The notes under the pieces: generated by a model
Seen by the model: only the letters and a program-made list of their open reading frames with translations
The model's database searches: none
Told to the model about the DNA's origin: nothing
Part shown: in pieces, positions 51,588-59,215 of the stretch
Layout: each line of letters starts with the position of its first letter
How positions within the stretch are numbered: the stretch's first letter is position 1
Source: JBDTVS01 sp040007095
GTDB lineage: Bacteria; Acidobacteriota; Vicinamibacteria; Vicinamibacterales; CAVVIG01
Direction: 5' to 3'
Length of the DNA stretch: 64,000 nt
Assembly: GCA_040007095.1 (NCBI GenBank)
Contig: JBDTVS010000058.1
Span: forward strand, 87,625 to 151,624
Translations under genes and position numbers: made by a program

Positions 51588-51838
51588 TCATCCTCGCGCA
51601 TACTGCACCTCGGCTGTGCCGACCACTCCGAGAGCTCGTCTTCCATGACGGCGAGCTGCAGCAACCCTGGCTTCTCACCCGGTTCGAACTCGACGAGCAG
51701 ATCGAGGTCGCTGTCGGGACGGGCGGTGTCTTTCAGCACGGATCCAAACAGCGACAACCTCCGGATGCTGTTCTTGCGGCAGAACTGTTCAAGAGCGTCG
51801 GCAGGAACCGGCAAGCGGGATTTCATTTCGTCACTCAA
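51588..51838 (-). pseudogene. Broken MNT-type nucleotidyltransferase
   Basis: The first about 70 codons are a MntA/MNT-domain protein: IRRLSLFGSVLKDTARPDSD then LDLLVEFEPGEKPGLLQLAV, with the GS-x10-DxD active site intact. After MEDELSE the usual R-K-V-D-L segment is missing. The typical gene end AEVQYARG and its stop (51588) occur a few bases later in another frame. So an internal deletion plus frameshift killed the gene. The original frame now reads through into the addiction-module antitoxin. Confidence 0.8.
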
Positions 51839-51955
51839 CCTTCAGCGGTCACACTTTCAGGCTTCTTATTCCTCAGGCTCGGCTAGCATATCGGGCTGGG
51901 TGACGAACTGGGACGGATGCCCAACCTCGCGAATTGCTGAATGAATCGAAAACAT

Positions 51956-52001
51956 TGGTGCGCCCGCCGCGACTCGAACGCGGGACCCCCGGCTTAGAAG
52001 G
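51956..52001 (-). tRNA. 3' fragment of tRNA-Arg(TCT), probable attachment site
   Basis: Read on the minus strand, the anticodon loop CTTCTAA (anticodon TCT), a 5-bp T stem CCGCG/CGCGG around TTCGAGT, the acceptor strand CGGGCGC, A and an encoded CCA are all present. The 5' half is not: upstream bases do not form the D arm or pair with the acceptor strand. It starts just after the integrase stop codon, where phage-type integrases leave the duplicated tRNA end. Confidence 0.75.
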
Positions 52002-52017
52002 CGTGAGACAGTCATGT

Positions 52018-53343
52018 TCATTGGTGCTCGGTGCTGATTTGTTGAGCCTTCTTGTTTGTGCTTGTGTTACGTGGTGCCCGCTTGGGTGGCGGTGTTCCAC
52101 CTTCCGTGTCAATCGGTGTCAATCGACCGACTCGCTCCTCAAACCGTCGCATCGCCTCATGCTCACCGAATGTCGTGGTCGCCAAATACGTCGAGGTTTG
52201 CGCGATGTTCGTATGACCGAGCCATCGCTGAATCGTTGCCAAGGGCACACCCGCCTCCATCCACCGTGAGCCGGCTTCGCGTCTGAGATCGTGAAACCGC
52301 AGGTCCTGGATCCTGGCGCGGGCGCAGGCAAGCCGCCAGGCGGTCTTGACTCCCAACACTCGCTGACCTAGCTCGTTGCCGAAGACGTACGCCGTGGCAG
52401 GGAAAGGCTCGTCGTCTGGACCGAGCCGTCGCGTCCGGAGAATCGCCTCGAGACGTGAGGAGATCGGAATCCGACGGGCCTTTCCGATCTTCGTCTTATT
52501 CCCGGGTAGCCAGAGCTCGGGCCGGCGTGTCAACTGTATTTGATTCCATTGCAGCGAGAGCAGCTCACCCCTCCGACAGCCTGTTTCGAGTGCCGCCTCA
52601 ACGAGATCTCGAAGGTGCGTGCCGCAAGCGGCCAGCAGAAGCTCTGCCTCGCCCTGTTGGAGTCGACGGGAGCGGGCTGTGTCTTTGGCGAGCGTTACGG
52701 CCGACACGGTCCCGCGTTTAAACGGGCTGTGCTCTACGCAGCCAACTTTAATGGCCCAGTTGAACGCCGCTCGCAACAATCGCAGATCTCGATTGGCGGC
52801 GACCTGGCCTCCCACGATATTGGAGCCTGTAGCGCGTTTGTGAACGCCGCGGACGCGTCTCGTCTCCCGCAGTCGTTCTAACGCATCGGCGTTGACATCT
52901 GAGACCAGCCATTGACCGAAGGGGGACACCCTCCCGTCGGCCTTCATCACCTCGGTCCTGGTGATCGCGCCAATCTTGTACCCTTGTCGCTCCTCGTCGG
53001 CTGTGTGCACGATGTGGCGTTCACGATATCGATCCAAGAGGTGACCAACAGTGAGCACTTCGAGTGACGGCCTCAGCGATGCTGGCAAACCGAGAAGCTC
53101 CCGTGTTCTCTTCGACAGGCTGTCGTCGACGATTCCGGTACGCAGGCGGTTGGCTTCCTGTTCCGCAACCGTCTTGCTGTCGATCTGCTTTTCTAGCACG
53201 GCATTGAGGCTCTTGCGGATGCGATCCTTGATGCCGCGTCGCTTGAAACTGAACCACCACGAATGACGGCACTTCAGTTTCTGTTGAGGACGACACGAAC
53301 AGATCTTGTAGACGCTGGCGGCCATCTGTGACGCTTCTTTCAC
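52018..53343 (-). CDS. Tyrosine recombinase (phage-type integrase)
   Basis: A 441-residue site-specific recombinase. An N-terminal zinc-ribbon-like start (KICSCRPQQKLKCRHSWWFS) and SAM-like core-binding domain precede the catalytic domain. The catalytic part has ALETGCRRGELLSLQWNQI (Arg I), FHDLRREAGSRWMEAGV (H-x-x-R), WLGHTN (His/Trp) and the Tyr in TSTYLAT. All active-site residues are present. The tRNA-Arg 3' fragment 18 bp past the stop is its likely att core. HTH genes to the right on the same strand fit an integrative element module. Confidence 0.92.
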   Translation of the reverse strand: MKEASQMAASVYKICSCRPQQKLKCRHSWWFSFKRRGIKDRIRKSLNAVLEKQIDSKTVAEQEANRLRTGIVDDSLSKRTRELLGLPASLRPSLEVLTVGHLLDRYRERHIVHTADEERQGYKIGAITRTEVMKADGRVSPFGQWLVSDVNADALERLRETRRVRGVHKRATGSNIVGGQVAANRDLRLLRAAFNWAIKVGCVEHSPFKRGTVSAVTLAKDTARSRRLQQGEAELLLAACGTHLRDLVEAALETGCRRGELLSLQWNQIQLTRRPELWLPGNKTKIGKARRIPISSRLEAILRTRRLGPDDEPFPATAYVFGNELGQRVLGVKTAWRLACARARIQDLRFHDLRREAGSRWMEAGVPLATIQRWLGHTNIAQTSTYLATTTFGEHEAMRRFEERVGRLTPIDTEGGTPPPKRAPRNTSTNKKAQQISTEHQ

Positions 53344-53701
53344 ATCAGGTCAAAAGTTGCTCGGTCCTCGGATCGAGTCGCGCGACGGTGAATCGTGCAA
53401 TCCGGGGAACTCGCCCGGCACTGGGTTTCTCGGAAGCCGACGACGACGAGCCTGAGCCCCCTCATTGCGCACTCGCTTTGAGACGGGACCAGCTCCAGTA
53501 AGCGACCCACAACCGCGCGAGAAGGCGATGTGCACAAACTTCTTGAGCCTCGCATTCACCATCTCGATTCCGCTTCCCAAGATCTTCCTGCTCGACTAGA
53601 GACGCTACCAACCCATAAAGACCGTCGCGTCCGGCACCCGACTTCGCCAGCCGTGGACGTAGCCGACTTGATTCGTTGCTGATCGCAGACTTGCAAACGC
53701 G
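53344..53701. other. Gap, no clear gene
   Basis: A minus-strand frame at 53350-53580 (76 codons, NARLKKFVHIAFSRGCGSLT) is open but its composition is Arg/Pro-rich and no family is recognised. The remainder to 53701 shows nothing. Confidence 0.4.
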
Positions 53702-54013
53702 CTACGCCTCCTTCCCATCGGACATCTTCATCACAGGGCTGGCGGATGCCACCCTTGTAGGTACGCGCCGACTTCCTAGCACCGATGGGGGTTCAGGGAC
53801 ACTTGCGGATATGGGTTCGGCCGACCGCTCGAGCCACTCGTCCACCCACTCGGCCCGAAGCCGGATCTGCCGGCGCCCCCCGACTAGGGCGTGTCGAAGC
53901 TCACGGCGGGCGCACACGCGATAGATGACGCGCTTGCTGACCTGTAAACGCTTGGCCGCCTGCTCCACCGTGAGCCAGGGCGCCGTTGCTACGGAGCTCT
54001 GATCAGGAATCAT
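53702..54013 (-). CDS. Excisionase-type HTH DNA-binding protein
   Basis: A 103-residue protein with a MerR-like winged HTH at the N-terminus: WLTVEQAAKRLQVSKRVIYR then VCARRELRHALVGGRRQIRL and WVDEWLE. This is the classic helix_turn_helix-17/excisionase layout. ATG 54013 with GGGGGA upstream is chosen. The C-terminal 40 residues are disordered. It lies upstream of the integrase gene on the same strand and may direct excision. Confidence 0.85.
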   Translation of the reverse strand: MIPDQSSVATAPWLTVEQAAKRLQVSKRVIYRVCARRELRHALVGGRRQIRLRAEWVDEWLERSAEPISASVPEPPSVLGSRRVPTRVASASPVMKMSDGKEA

Positions 54014-54329
54014 GCTTCTCGTCCCCCTGGAGAGTGGCCGGCAGGCCGTGCAGCTGAAGACCCACCGCGGCGCCGAAGGCATATGCCGCATCCTGATAGG
54101 CACACACGAGGTCCCAGGCAGCGTTGTAGATCTCCTCGTGTTGTTTCCGCTCCAGACCGGCGATGCTGCGGTCGAACTGCAGATCTGCCCTCGCCGCGCC
54201 AAAGGCGGCAATGGCGATCGTGGTGATCGGATCGAACTCGTGCACCTCGTCGCTCGGCAACACGCCGCCGCCTCTCAGAATGTGTGTCGTTGCGAGCTGC
54301 TGAATCGAACGATAGTCGGCTTTCCTCAT
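54003..54329 (-). CDS. Hypothetical protein of an integrative element
   Basis: A 108-residue helical protein, family not recognised. KADYRSIQQLATTHILRGGG, FDPITTIAIAAFGAARADLQ and HEEIYNAAWDLVCAYQDAAY read as real coding sequence. It overlaps the HTH gene by 11 bp, so the two are probably co-translated. Confidence 0.6.
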   Translation of the reverse strand: MRKADYRSIQQLATTHILRGGGVLPSDEVHEFDPITTIAIAAFGAARADLQFDRSIAGLERKQHEEIYNAAWDLVCAYQDAAYAFGAAVGLQLHGLPATLQGDEKHDS

Positions 54330-54813
54330 GTCTGAACCTCCTCAACGAACAAGCGGATTGCAGTTTCTGCCATGCCGTCCAACTTGCATGTACGCGTGGA
54401 GCGCACACTGCTGGCGTTTTCTGGCCTGGAGGCGCATGTCGAAGCCGGATGCTGCAAGACCCCCGCCGATCTGGAGCTCCATTCGCTTCTTAGCCTCTAA
54501 TCACTGGACGCGTTCCCAGCGGATTTTCTGACAAGGTCATCCTCCACAGTTCTGCGTCGGACCGGAAGATGGTCTTTCGGATCGGAGCCGAAGTCTTGAG
54601 GAAGCCCTGAGGAAGTCCTGAAAAATCGTGAAAAGCGATGAAGAGGCCTGGTGGAAACCGCCGCGCCCGTGGACGCTGGAGAACGCGCCCACCGCCGCTT
54701 GGAAAACGCCCAGAACGCGTTTCCCACCGTTCCCACCGGCATCCGGTGGGCCTTAGCAAGGAAGCCAAAACATAAGGATGCCGCCCGTAAGTTAGTGTAA
54801 AATAGGCGCTTAG
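54330..54813. promoter_or_regulatory. Divergent control region with short direct repeats
   Basis: This gap separates the minus-strand HTH gene pair from the plus-strand XRE gene. Near 54590-54625 the unit CYTGAGGAAG is repeated in tandem. CCCACCG-N5-CGGTGGG (54732-54750) is an inverted repeat. TAAAAT near 54797 may be the -10 box of the XRE gene. Together this looks like a regulatory or replication-type region; no gene is recognised in it. Confidence 0.4.
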
Positions 54814-55122
54814 ATGGCACCTCGCAGCCTCCGTAACGCTCACAGACAGCCGCTCACACCCAGGCCGAAGCCGAAGCCAAAGACCTCCGTTGAGGTGCTG
54901 ACGGTCACGATTGGCAACCGCCTCAAAGAAGTCCTCGAGGAAAAAGACATCTCGCAAGCTGCATGCGCGAAACGTATTGCCATCTCGAGACGGCAATTCT
55001 CTCGTCTCGTGGCCGGCGGTGCCCCCAAGATCGATCTGGCGTATCTCCTTGAAGCCGTGCTCGAGACGCCGGTCCACGAATTGTTCCCAAGGACGTTTTC
55101 GACGCGCCGCGCTCGCCCGTAA
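54814..55122 (+). CDS. XRE-family HTH regulator
   Basis: A 102-residue protein. A basic, Pro/Lys-rich N-terminus (PRPKPKPKT) precedes an XRE fold: IGNRLKEVLEEKDISQAACA, KRIAISRRQFSRLVAGGAPK, IDLAYLLEAVLETPVHELF. It is transcribed divergently from the excisionase-like gene, the usual place of an element's repressor. Confidence 0.85.
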   Translation: MAPRSLRNAHRQPLTPRPKPKPKTSVEVLTVTIGNRLKEVLEEKDISQAACAKRIAISRRQFSRLVAGGAPKIDLAYLLEAVLETPVHELFPRTFSTRRARP

Positions 55123-55143
55123 ACAAACTTTCCCGCAATTCGC

Positions 55144-55221
55144 CACAAATGTCCAGCTAGACATTTGTGTCTCACTCCCGTAAGCTTTTTTAGCGCGCGA
55201 ACATCTGGGTGCTCGCGCGCC
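55144..55221. promoter_or_regulatory. Two consecutive inverted repeats after the XRE gene
   Basis: CACAAATGTC/GACATTTGTG (55144-55153, 55160-55169) is a perfect 10-bp arm pair with a 6-nt loop. GCGCGCGA/TCGCGCGC (55194-55201, 55214-55221) is a second with 8-bp arms. A T run (TTTTTT) lies between them at about 55187-55192. The first stem could terminate the XRE transcript; either could be an operator. Confidence 0.45.
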
Positions 55222-55249
55222 ATTCACTGCGATTGTTTCTGGAGGTTCT

Positions 55250-55535
55250 GCGTGCTGCACCGTCTCCCCCACTCGGCTCGCGCCTGTGGCGCGACCATCA
55301 AGACCTAGTACGCCTGCTGTTCATCGCGCTCGCGAGCACGCGTGTCGCACACGCGCAGCCCGCACCGTCTCGAACATCATCCAGACATCACTGTTGGTGT
55401 CGGCGCCAGCGGCCTTTGATGGTCGCGTTCTTCGGGATGATGGGGGGCGGCCACGAGCGTCAGGGCAAGTCCATGAAAGTCGGCGTCGGAGCGATCGGCG
55501 TGTATCTCATCCCTGCTGTCATTGCGCTCATCTGA
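55250..55535 (+). pseudogene. Possible remnant of a VirB2/TrbC-like pilin
   Basis: The frame ends GKSMKVGVGAIGVYLIPAVI, ALI, a hydrophobic C-terminus like that of VirB2/TrbC conjugative pilins. An upstream part LLFIALASTRVAHAQ resembles their signal sequence. Between them the better protein reading (VSNIIQTSLLVSA) is in another frame, implying frameshifts. The assignment is weak but would suit the integrase nearby. Confidence 0.35.
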
Positions 55536-55599
55536 ACCGACGCCCATGGCTGAGCTGCGCGTCACGCCCTCACCCGACGCGGGCTCCAGCATCTTTGAT

Positions 55600-55840
55600 C
55601 TACAGCCGCACAATTTTTTGCTGCTCGGTGATGTCGAGCGTCTCGGCGTTCGCGCGCAGGCGGCCGCCGAATTCCGTGAGCGTCTCGCTCAGGCGCAGAT
55701 AGCGGGCGGGGTCGACCGCGGCCGTGTCGAGGGCCTGCCGCTCCGCCGCGAGGGCCTGCTGCTGGGTGCGGAGGGCGGGCATGCGTGCGCGTAGTTCCTC
55801 CAGCGTCAGGAGCTCTTGTTGGTAGGCTGTGACCTAGCCG
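55600..55840 (-). pseudogene. C-terminal remnant of a large serine recombinase
   Basis: YQQELLTLEELRARMPALRT, QQQALAAERQALDTA and LSETLTEFGGRLRANAETLD, ITEQQKIVRL form the coiled-coil tail found at the end of resolvase/invertase-type recombinases. In those the L-x-x-N-x-x-x-L-x-x-x-x-x-Q-x-I-x-x-L-V block is standard. An in-frame stop stands just upstream, and the catalytic domain is absent. Confidence 0.65.
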
Positions 55841-56298
55841 GTCCATGGCGGTCGTCGTTCGGGTCTACCCCCGCCGCCGTGCTCCGCTACAGCAATGCGA
55901 GAGCCTCCGAGTGTTCGCAGCCAATGCCGCGCCGCGCGTCGAGGATCCAGCGCGGTGCGGCGAGGCGGCGGCCCCTCTGCCCAACGAGGAGAAGGAGCGC
56001 CGGCCGGAGGCACGGCCACGGCAATTCGTGCTGACGAACTGGGGACATGGCGCGGAACAATGCCGGAGCGCGTGGCGGCCCAGCTTCGGGTTCCTCAATC
56101 GGTCACGACTGACGTTGAGAGAGATTCGCATCGACCGCCGACGTCCGCGATCGGACTTCCAACGGGGTCCTCGTACGCCGGCGCGCGACAGCCGACCTCG
56201 CTGGACCCGCCTCAAGGGTGGCAAAGGATTGAGTACACCGCAACCAGGCGTGCCGCCGAAAGTGCAAGCCGTGGGATACTGTCGACGGAGAAGCTAGC
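55841..56298. other. Gap, nothing recognised
   Basis: About 460 bp without a convincing frame; open stretches are Arg-rich on both strands. A GATACT box shortly before 56299 may serve the toxin-antitoxin pair. Confidence 0.4.
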
Positions 56299-56538
56299 AT
56301 GAAGGCCATCGAAGTCGGGGGTACGATCGAAGAGGATCGCCGCGTGCGTCTTGATCAGCCGTTGCCTCCGGGGGTTGCCGGGCGCGTGCGTGTCATCATC
56401 GTCGTCGGAGAGGATGAACCGAGCGATCAGGAGTGGCTGCGCGTCGCGCGTCAGGGTGGCGCGTTCGAGTTCTTGAACGCACCAGAGGAAGACCGGTACA
56501 CGCTTCGCGATGGCCGGCCGTTCGATGACGCGCGGTAA
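56299..56538 (+). CDS. Antitoxin partner of the PemK/MazF-type toxin
   Basis: A 79-residue protein. The first half (IEVGGTIEEDRRVRLDQPLP, GVAGRVRVIIVV) is a beta-rich segment like AbrB/DUF-type antitoxins. The acidic second half (FEFLNAPEEDRYTLRDGRPF) resembles toxin-binding tails. It overlaps the toxin gene by 14 bp. Confidence 0.75.
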   Translation: MKAIEVGGTIEEDRRVRLDQPLPPGVAGRVRVIIVVGEDEPSDQEWLRVARQGGAFEFLNAPEEDRYTLRDGRPFDDAR

Positions 56539-56920
56539 GATCGTTCTCGTGCCATTTCCGTTCGACGATCTTGCAGCCCAGAAGGCGCGGCCTGCGGTCT
56601 GCCTCACCGAACCCCTGACCTCCCATCGTCACATCGTGTTGGCGTTCGTGACCAGTCGTGAACCCGACGATCCGCTCGACACGGATATCGTGCTCGATCC
56701 AGAGGATCTAGACTTCGCCCAGACCGGTCTCCAGGTTCGGTCGACGATCCGGGTCCATCGGCTGCTCACGGTCGCTTCCACTCTTATCAAACGGGAACTC
56801 GGTTACTTGTCGCCACGCTTGCAGACGCTGATCGCCGACGCCGGACGTCGATTGTTTGCCGTTGAGCCGGGCGAGGTCGCGGTACGGAAGGGCAAGCCCG
56901 ACGTCTCTTCGGAGGCCTGA
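56525..56920 (+). CDS. PemK/MazF-family endoribonuclease toxin
   Basis: A 131-residue toxin. RGKIVLVPFPFDDLAAQKAR then PAVCLTE matches the G-D-x-V-l-v-x-F-P-F-s-d/K-R-P-A opening. VLAFVTSR and LDFAQTGLQVRSTIRVHRLL with the strand-helix end GYLSPRLQTLIADAGRRLF follow. ATG 56525 is preferred to the earlier Met because homology starts there. It should cleave mRNA at short motifs. A decayed transposase begins 5 bp downstream. Confidence 0.88.
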   Translation: MTRGKIVLVPFPFDDLAAQKARPAVCLTEPLTSHRHIVLAFVTSREPDDPLDTDIVLDPEDLDFAQTGLQVRSTIRVHRLLTVASTLIKRELGYLSPRLQTLIADAGRRLFAVEPGEVAVRKGKPDVSSEA

Positions 56921-56924
56921 GGGC

Positions 56925-57370
56925 GCGCGCGAGGTCCGGCCATGGACAGTGAAAAAGTCGGCGGCCGCCAGCCCGTTCCAGCGCGCGTTGAGGAATGTCT
57001 TCGACGCGTCCTGGTGCGGCGCTCCGGTGCGGGCTCGATGCCATGGTCCTTGAGGATTCCTGTGACGGTGTTCCGAGCGACGTCGTGGGCCGAGGCTCTT
57101 CAGTGGGCCGCAAATGTGCGTATAGCCCCAAGTCGGGTTCTCGTTCGCCAGACGGACCACGAGCGCGGCGATGTCCGGCTTGGTGGTCGGGCACCGGCTT
57201 GCCGCGTCTTCGAACAGTCGTACTTCTTGGCGGCGAGTTTCCGGTACCAACGCGGGATGGTGTCGGGTTTCATGCCGGCGACGGCCGCGAGATGACGACG
57301 GCCGAGAACCCTTCGCGGCGAGCCGACGTCGTTGGTCGTCGGTGAGGCGCAGTCGTTCGGAACCGTTCAC
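56925..57370 (-). pseudogene. Degenerate transposase (integrase-core type)
   Basis: Minus-strand pieces in several frames read RLRLTDDQRRRLAAKG (HTH start), then TTKPDIAALVVRLANENPTW, GYTHICGPLKSLG, and GLAAADFFTV. This is the order seen in IS3-like/rve transposases, where the last piece precedes the first catalytic Asp block. Multiple frameshifts are needed, and the catalytic core is cut off at 56925 next to the PemK-type gene. Confidence 0.7.
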
Positions 57371-57479
57371 CGCCTGCGCAGCACGCGGCTCACGCGCAGG
57401 GACAGCTCGCGAGGTCGCGGCGCTGGCGCGGACTCTGGCGCCGTCTCGGTGGCCTTTGACGTGCCGAAAACCGGTTTTT

Positions 57480-57736
57480 CAGTAAACACATGCCGACAGA
57501 TCAGGAGCTATCCGAGAACCCGTCATCTGTTGGGCAGGCAGCAGCGTCTGCGGCCCTGCCTTTCGGGTGATCGCGACGGATCGAGCGCGGCGATCGTCCG
57601 GAGTGCGGTGGAAGAGTCGCGCGCCGACCGTCGAACCCGCGCTGGTGCCGGCGATGCCGTCCGCCAGCGAGAGCTTCAAGACTGGAAATGTTCGTCGTGT
57701 TGATCTCGGTGAGCGTCGGGTATCGCCCCCTAACCC
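57480..57736 (-). pseudogene. Left part of a PQQ-dependent dehydrogenase remnant
   Basis: Minus-strand codons GRYPTLTEINTTNISSL recall the R-Y-S-P-L-x-Q-I-N-x-x-N-V-x-x-L block at the start of quinoprotein (PQQ) dehydrogenases. A frameshift follows (LADGIAGTSAGSTVGARLF in the next frame). The matching upstream piece lies beyond the two insertion sequences at 60877-60970. Confidence 0.5.
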
Positions 57737-59208
57737 CAATACTGTTCACTTAAGCAAAGATCACCACAGAGACGGTGATCGCGAGTCGATGCGTGGGCCA
57801 AGGGTGACGTGGCCGGAGGGGATAGTTGCTCATCTTGCGCTTGACGCCGCGAGGCGTCTGCCGCTGACGACTGGACACCACGCGCTCGTCGAGGATCTCG
57901 GTCAGGAGTGCCTCATGAAACGCGGCGCGGTCCTGAGGGGGGAATAGCGACCGATCGCGGCAGCGTCCGTCGGACGACCCGGACGGCATGAACGAACGAG
58001 AGGCGGTCCGGATCCTCATCGACCGTCAGCGCCGCATCATGCATCAATCCGCGAATCGCAAAATGCGCGAGCAGGAGTCCGTAAAACTCCTGGCGGACGA
58101 GTTCCGGGGTCTTACTGCGGAGGATGATCTGGGCGCCACGCAGGTGCGTTTTGAGTTCGTCGAGCGCGGTCTCGATTTCCCACCGTTCGTGATAGAGCGC
58201 CGCCAGGTCCGGGGCCGGCGCCGCCGCCGGATCCAGGATCGTCGTGATCAGCCGGTAGATCGGCTCGGCGTCGGCGATGCCGTCCAGCGTGTAGTCAATC
58301 ACGCGCACGGCGAGTCCGTTGGTCTGGTGCCGCCGATCGCGGAGCGAGGCATAGATGACGCTCTGGTACGACCCATCGGCGTGGCGCGTGTGGACCGCCA
58401 ACTGCAGGTTCTTCTTGATCCGCCACACCAGCGCGGCGCCGGTGGCCCGAGCTTGCGCCCACAGCGCCCAGCCGAAAAAATTCCGGTCCGCGAGACACAG
58501 CATCGTCGGCGTGAGCGCCGGCAGCACCCGCGAGGCCAGGGTGGTTTCCCCGACGCGATAGCGATCGAGGGCGGTCGCAAACAAGACATGCGTCCCGTTC
58601 TCCACCAGCGACACGAACCGGAGCTGCGGATAGGCGCTGGTGCCGCGACTCGCCCCGGGCCGGTCATAGGCGGTCACATTGTCGACGGTATCCGCCACGT
58701 CCAGCGTGCTGCCGTCCAGCGTGACGACCCGCCATCGCTGATACCAGGCCCCCTTCGTCTGCGGGGCGGCGATCGGCCCGACGACCTCGTCATAGAGCTG
58801 CTGGAGTGGCGCCGCGCCGAGCCGCGTCCGGGCTTGCGAGATGCCCGACTTGCCGGGGACCCGGATCGGCGCGGCCGGCCCCCGTAACCACTGGACGCCC
58901 TCCAACATGCACCGGAGCACTTCGCGGTAGGAGACCTGCATGTAGAGCGCGAGCCCCATGACGTAGTACACGACCACGTGCGCGGGCAACTCGCGCTGGC
59001 GCACACTCGTCTTCTTGGTCGCTGCCAGAATGGCGTTGACCCGGGCGGGCGGGAATGTCTTCGCCAGCACGCCCACGCTGATGTAGTCAGCGAGGCGGGT
59101 GCCTGTTGGGAGCGCGGCGGCGGTCCGGGCCATCGATGGTCTCCGATCGAAACGGCGTGATTTGCCGTCGACAGAGTACCATGAGAATCTCTTAAGTGAA
59201 CAGTATTG
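57737..59208 (-). mobile_element. IS4-family insertion sequence, 1,472 bp
   Basis: Terminal inverted repeats CAATACTGTTCACTTAAG are perfect over 18 bp at both ends. The element is flanked by 10-bp direct repeats CCCCTAACCC (57727-57736 and 59209-59218), the target size typical of IS4. The right target copy contains the first 3 bp of the neighbouring IS1380 element. One transposase gene fills it. Confidence 0.92.
57750..59133 (-). pseudogene. IS4-family transposase with a C-terminal frameshift
   Basis: The N-terminal and DDE parts are intact: VVYYVMGLALYMQVSYREVL, VTLDGSTLDVADTVDN (first Asp), CLADRNFFGWALW (second Asp), and the YREK-like YHERWEIETALDELKTHLRG (Glu). The main frame stops at 57913 after PPSGPRRVS. 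The typical end DRAAFHEALLTEILDERVVS, RGVKRKMSNYPLRPR continues in the next frame to 57750. The shift falls at a run of six C/G (57937-57942): one base fewer would restore about 460 residues. The cause is a recent mutation or a sequencing slip in the homopolymer. Confidence 0.85.
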
Positions 59209-59215
59209 CCCCTAA

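Noticed and set aside
53350..53580. 76-codon minus-strand frame upstream of the integrase
   Set aside because: Composition rich in Arg and Pro, no ribosome site or family; not called as a gene.
54490..55272. 260-codon open frame on the minus strand
   Set aside because: It lies antisense to the XRE regulator gene, which has a clear HTH, and its own translation has no motif.
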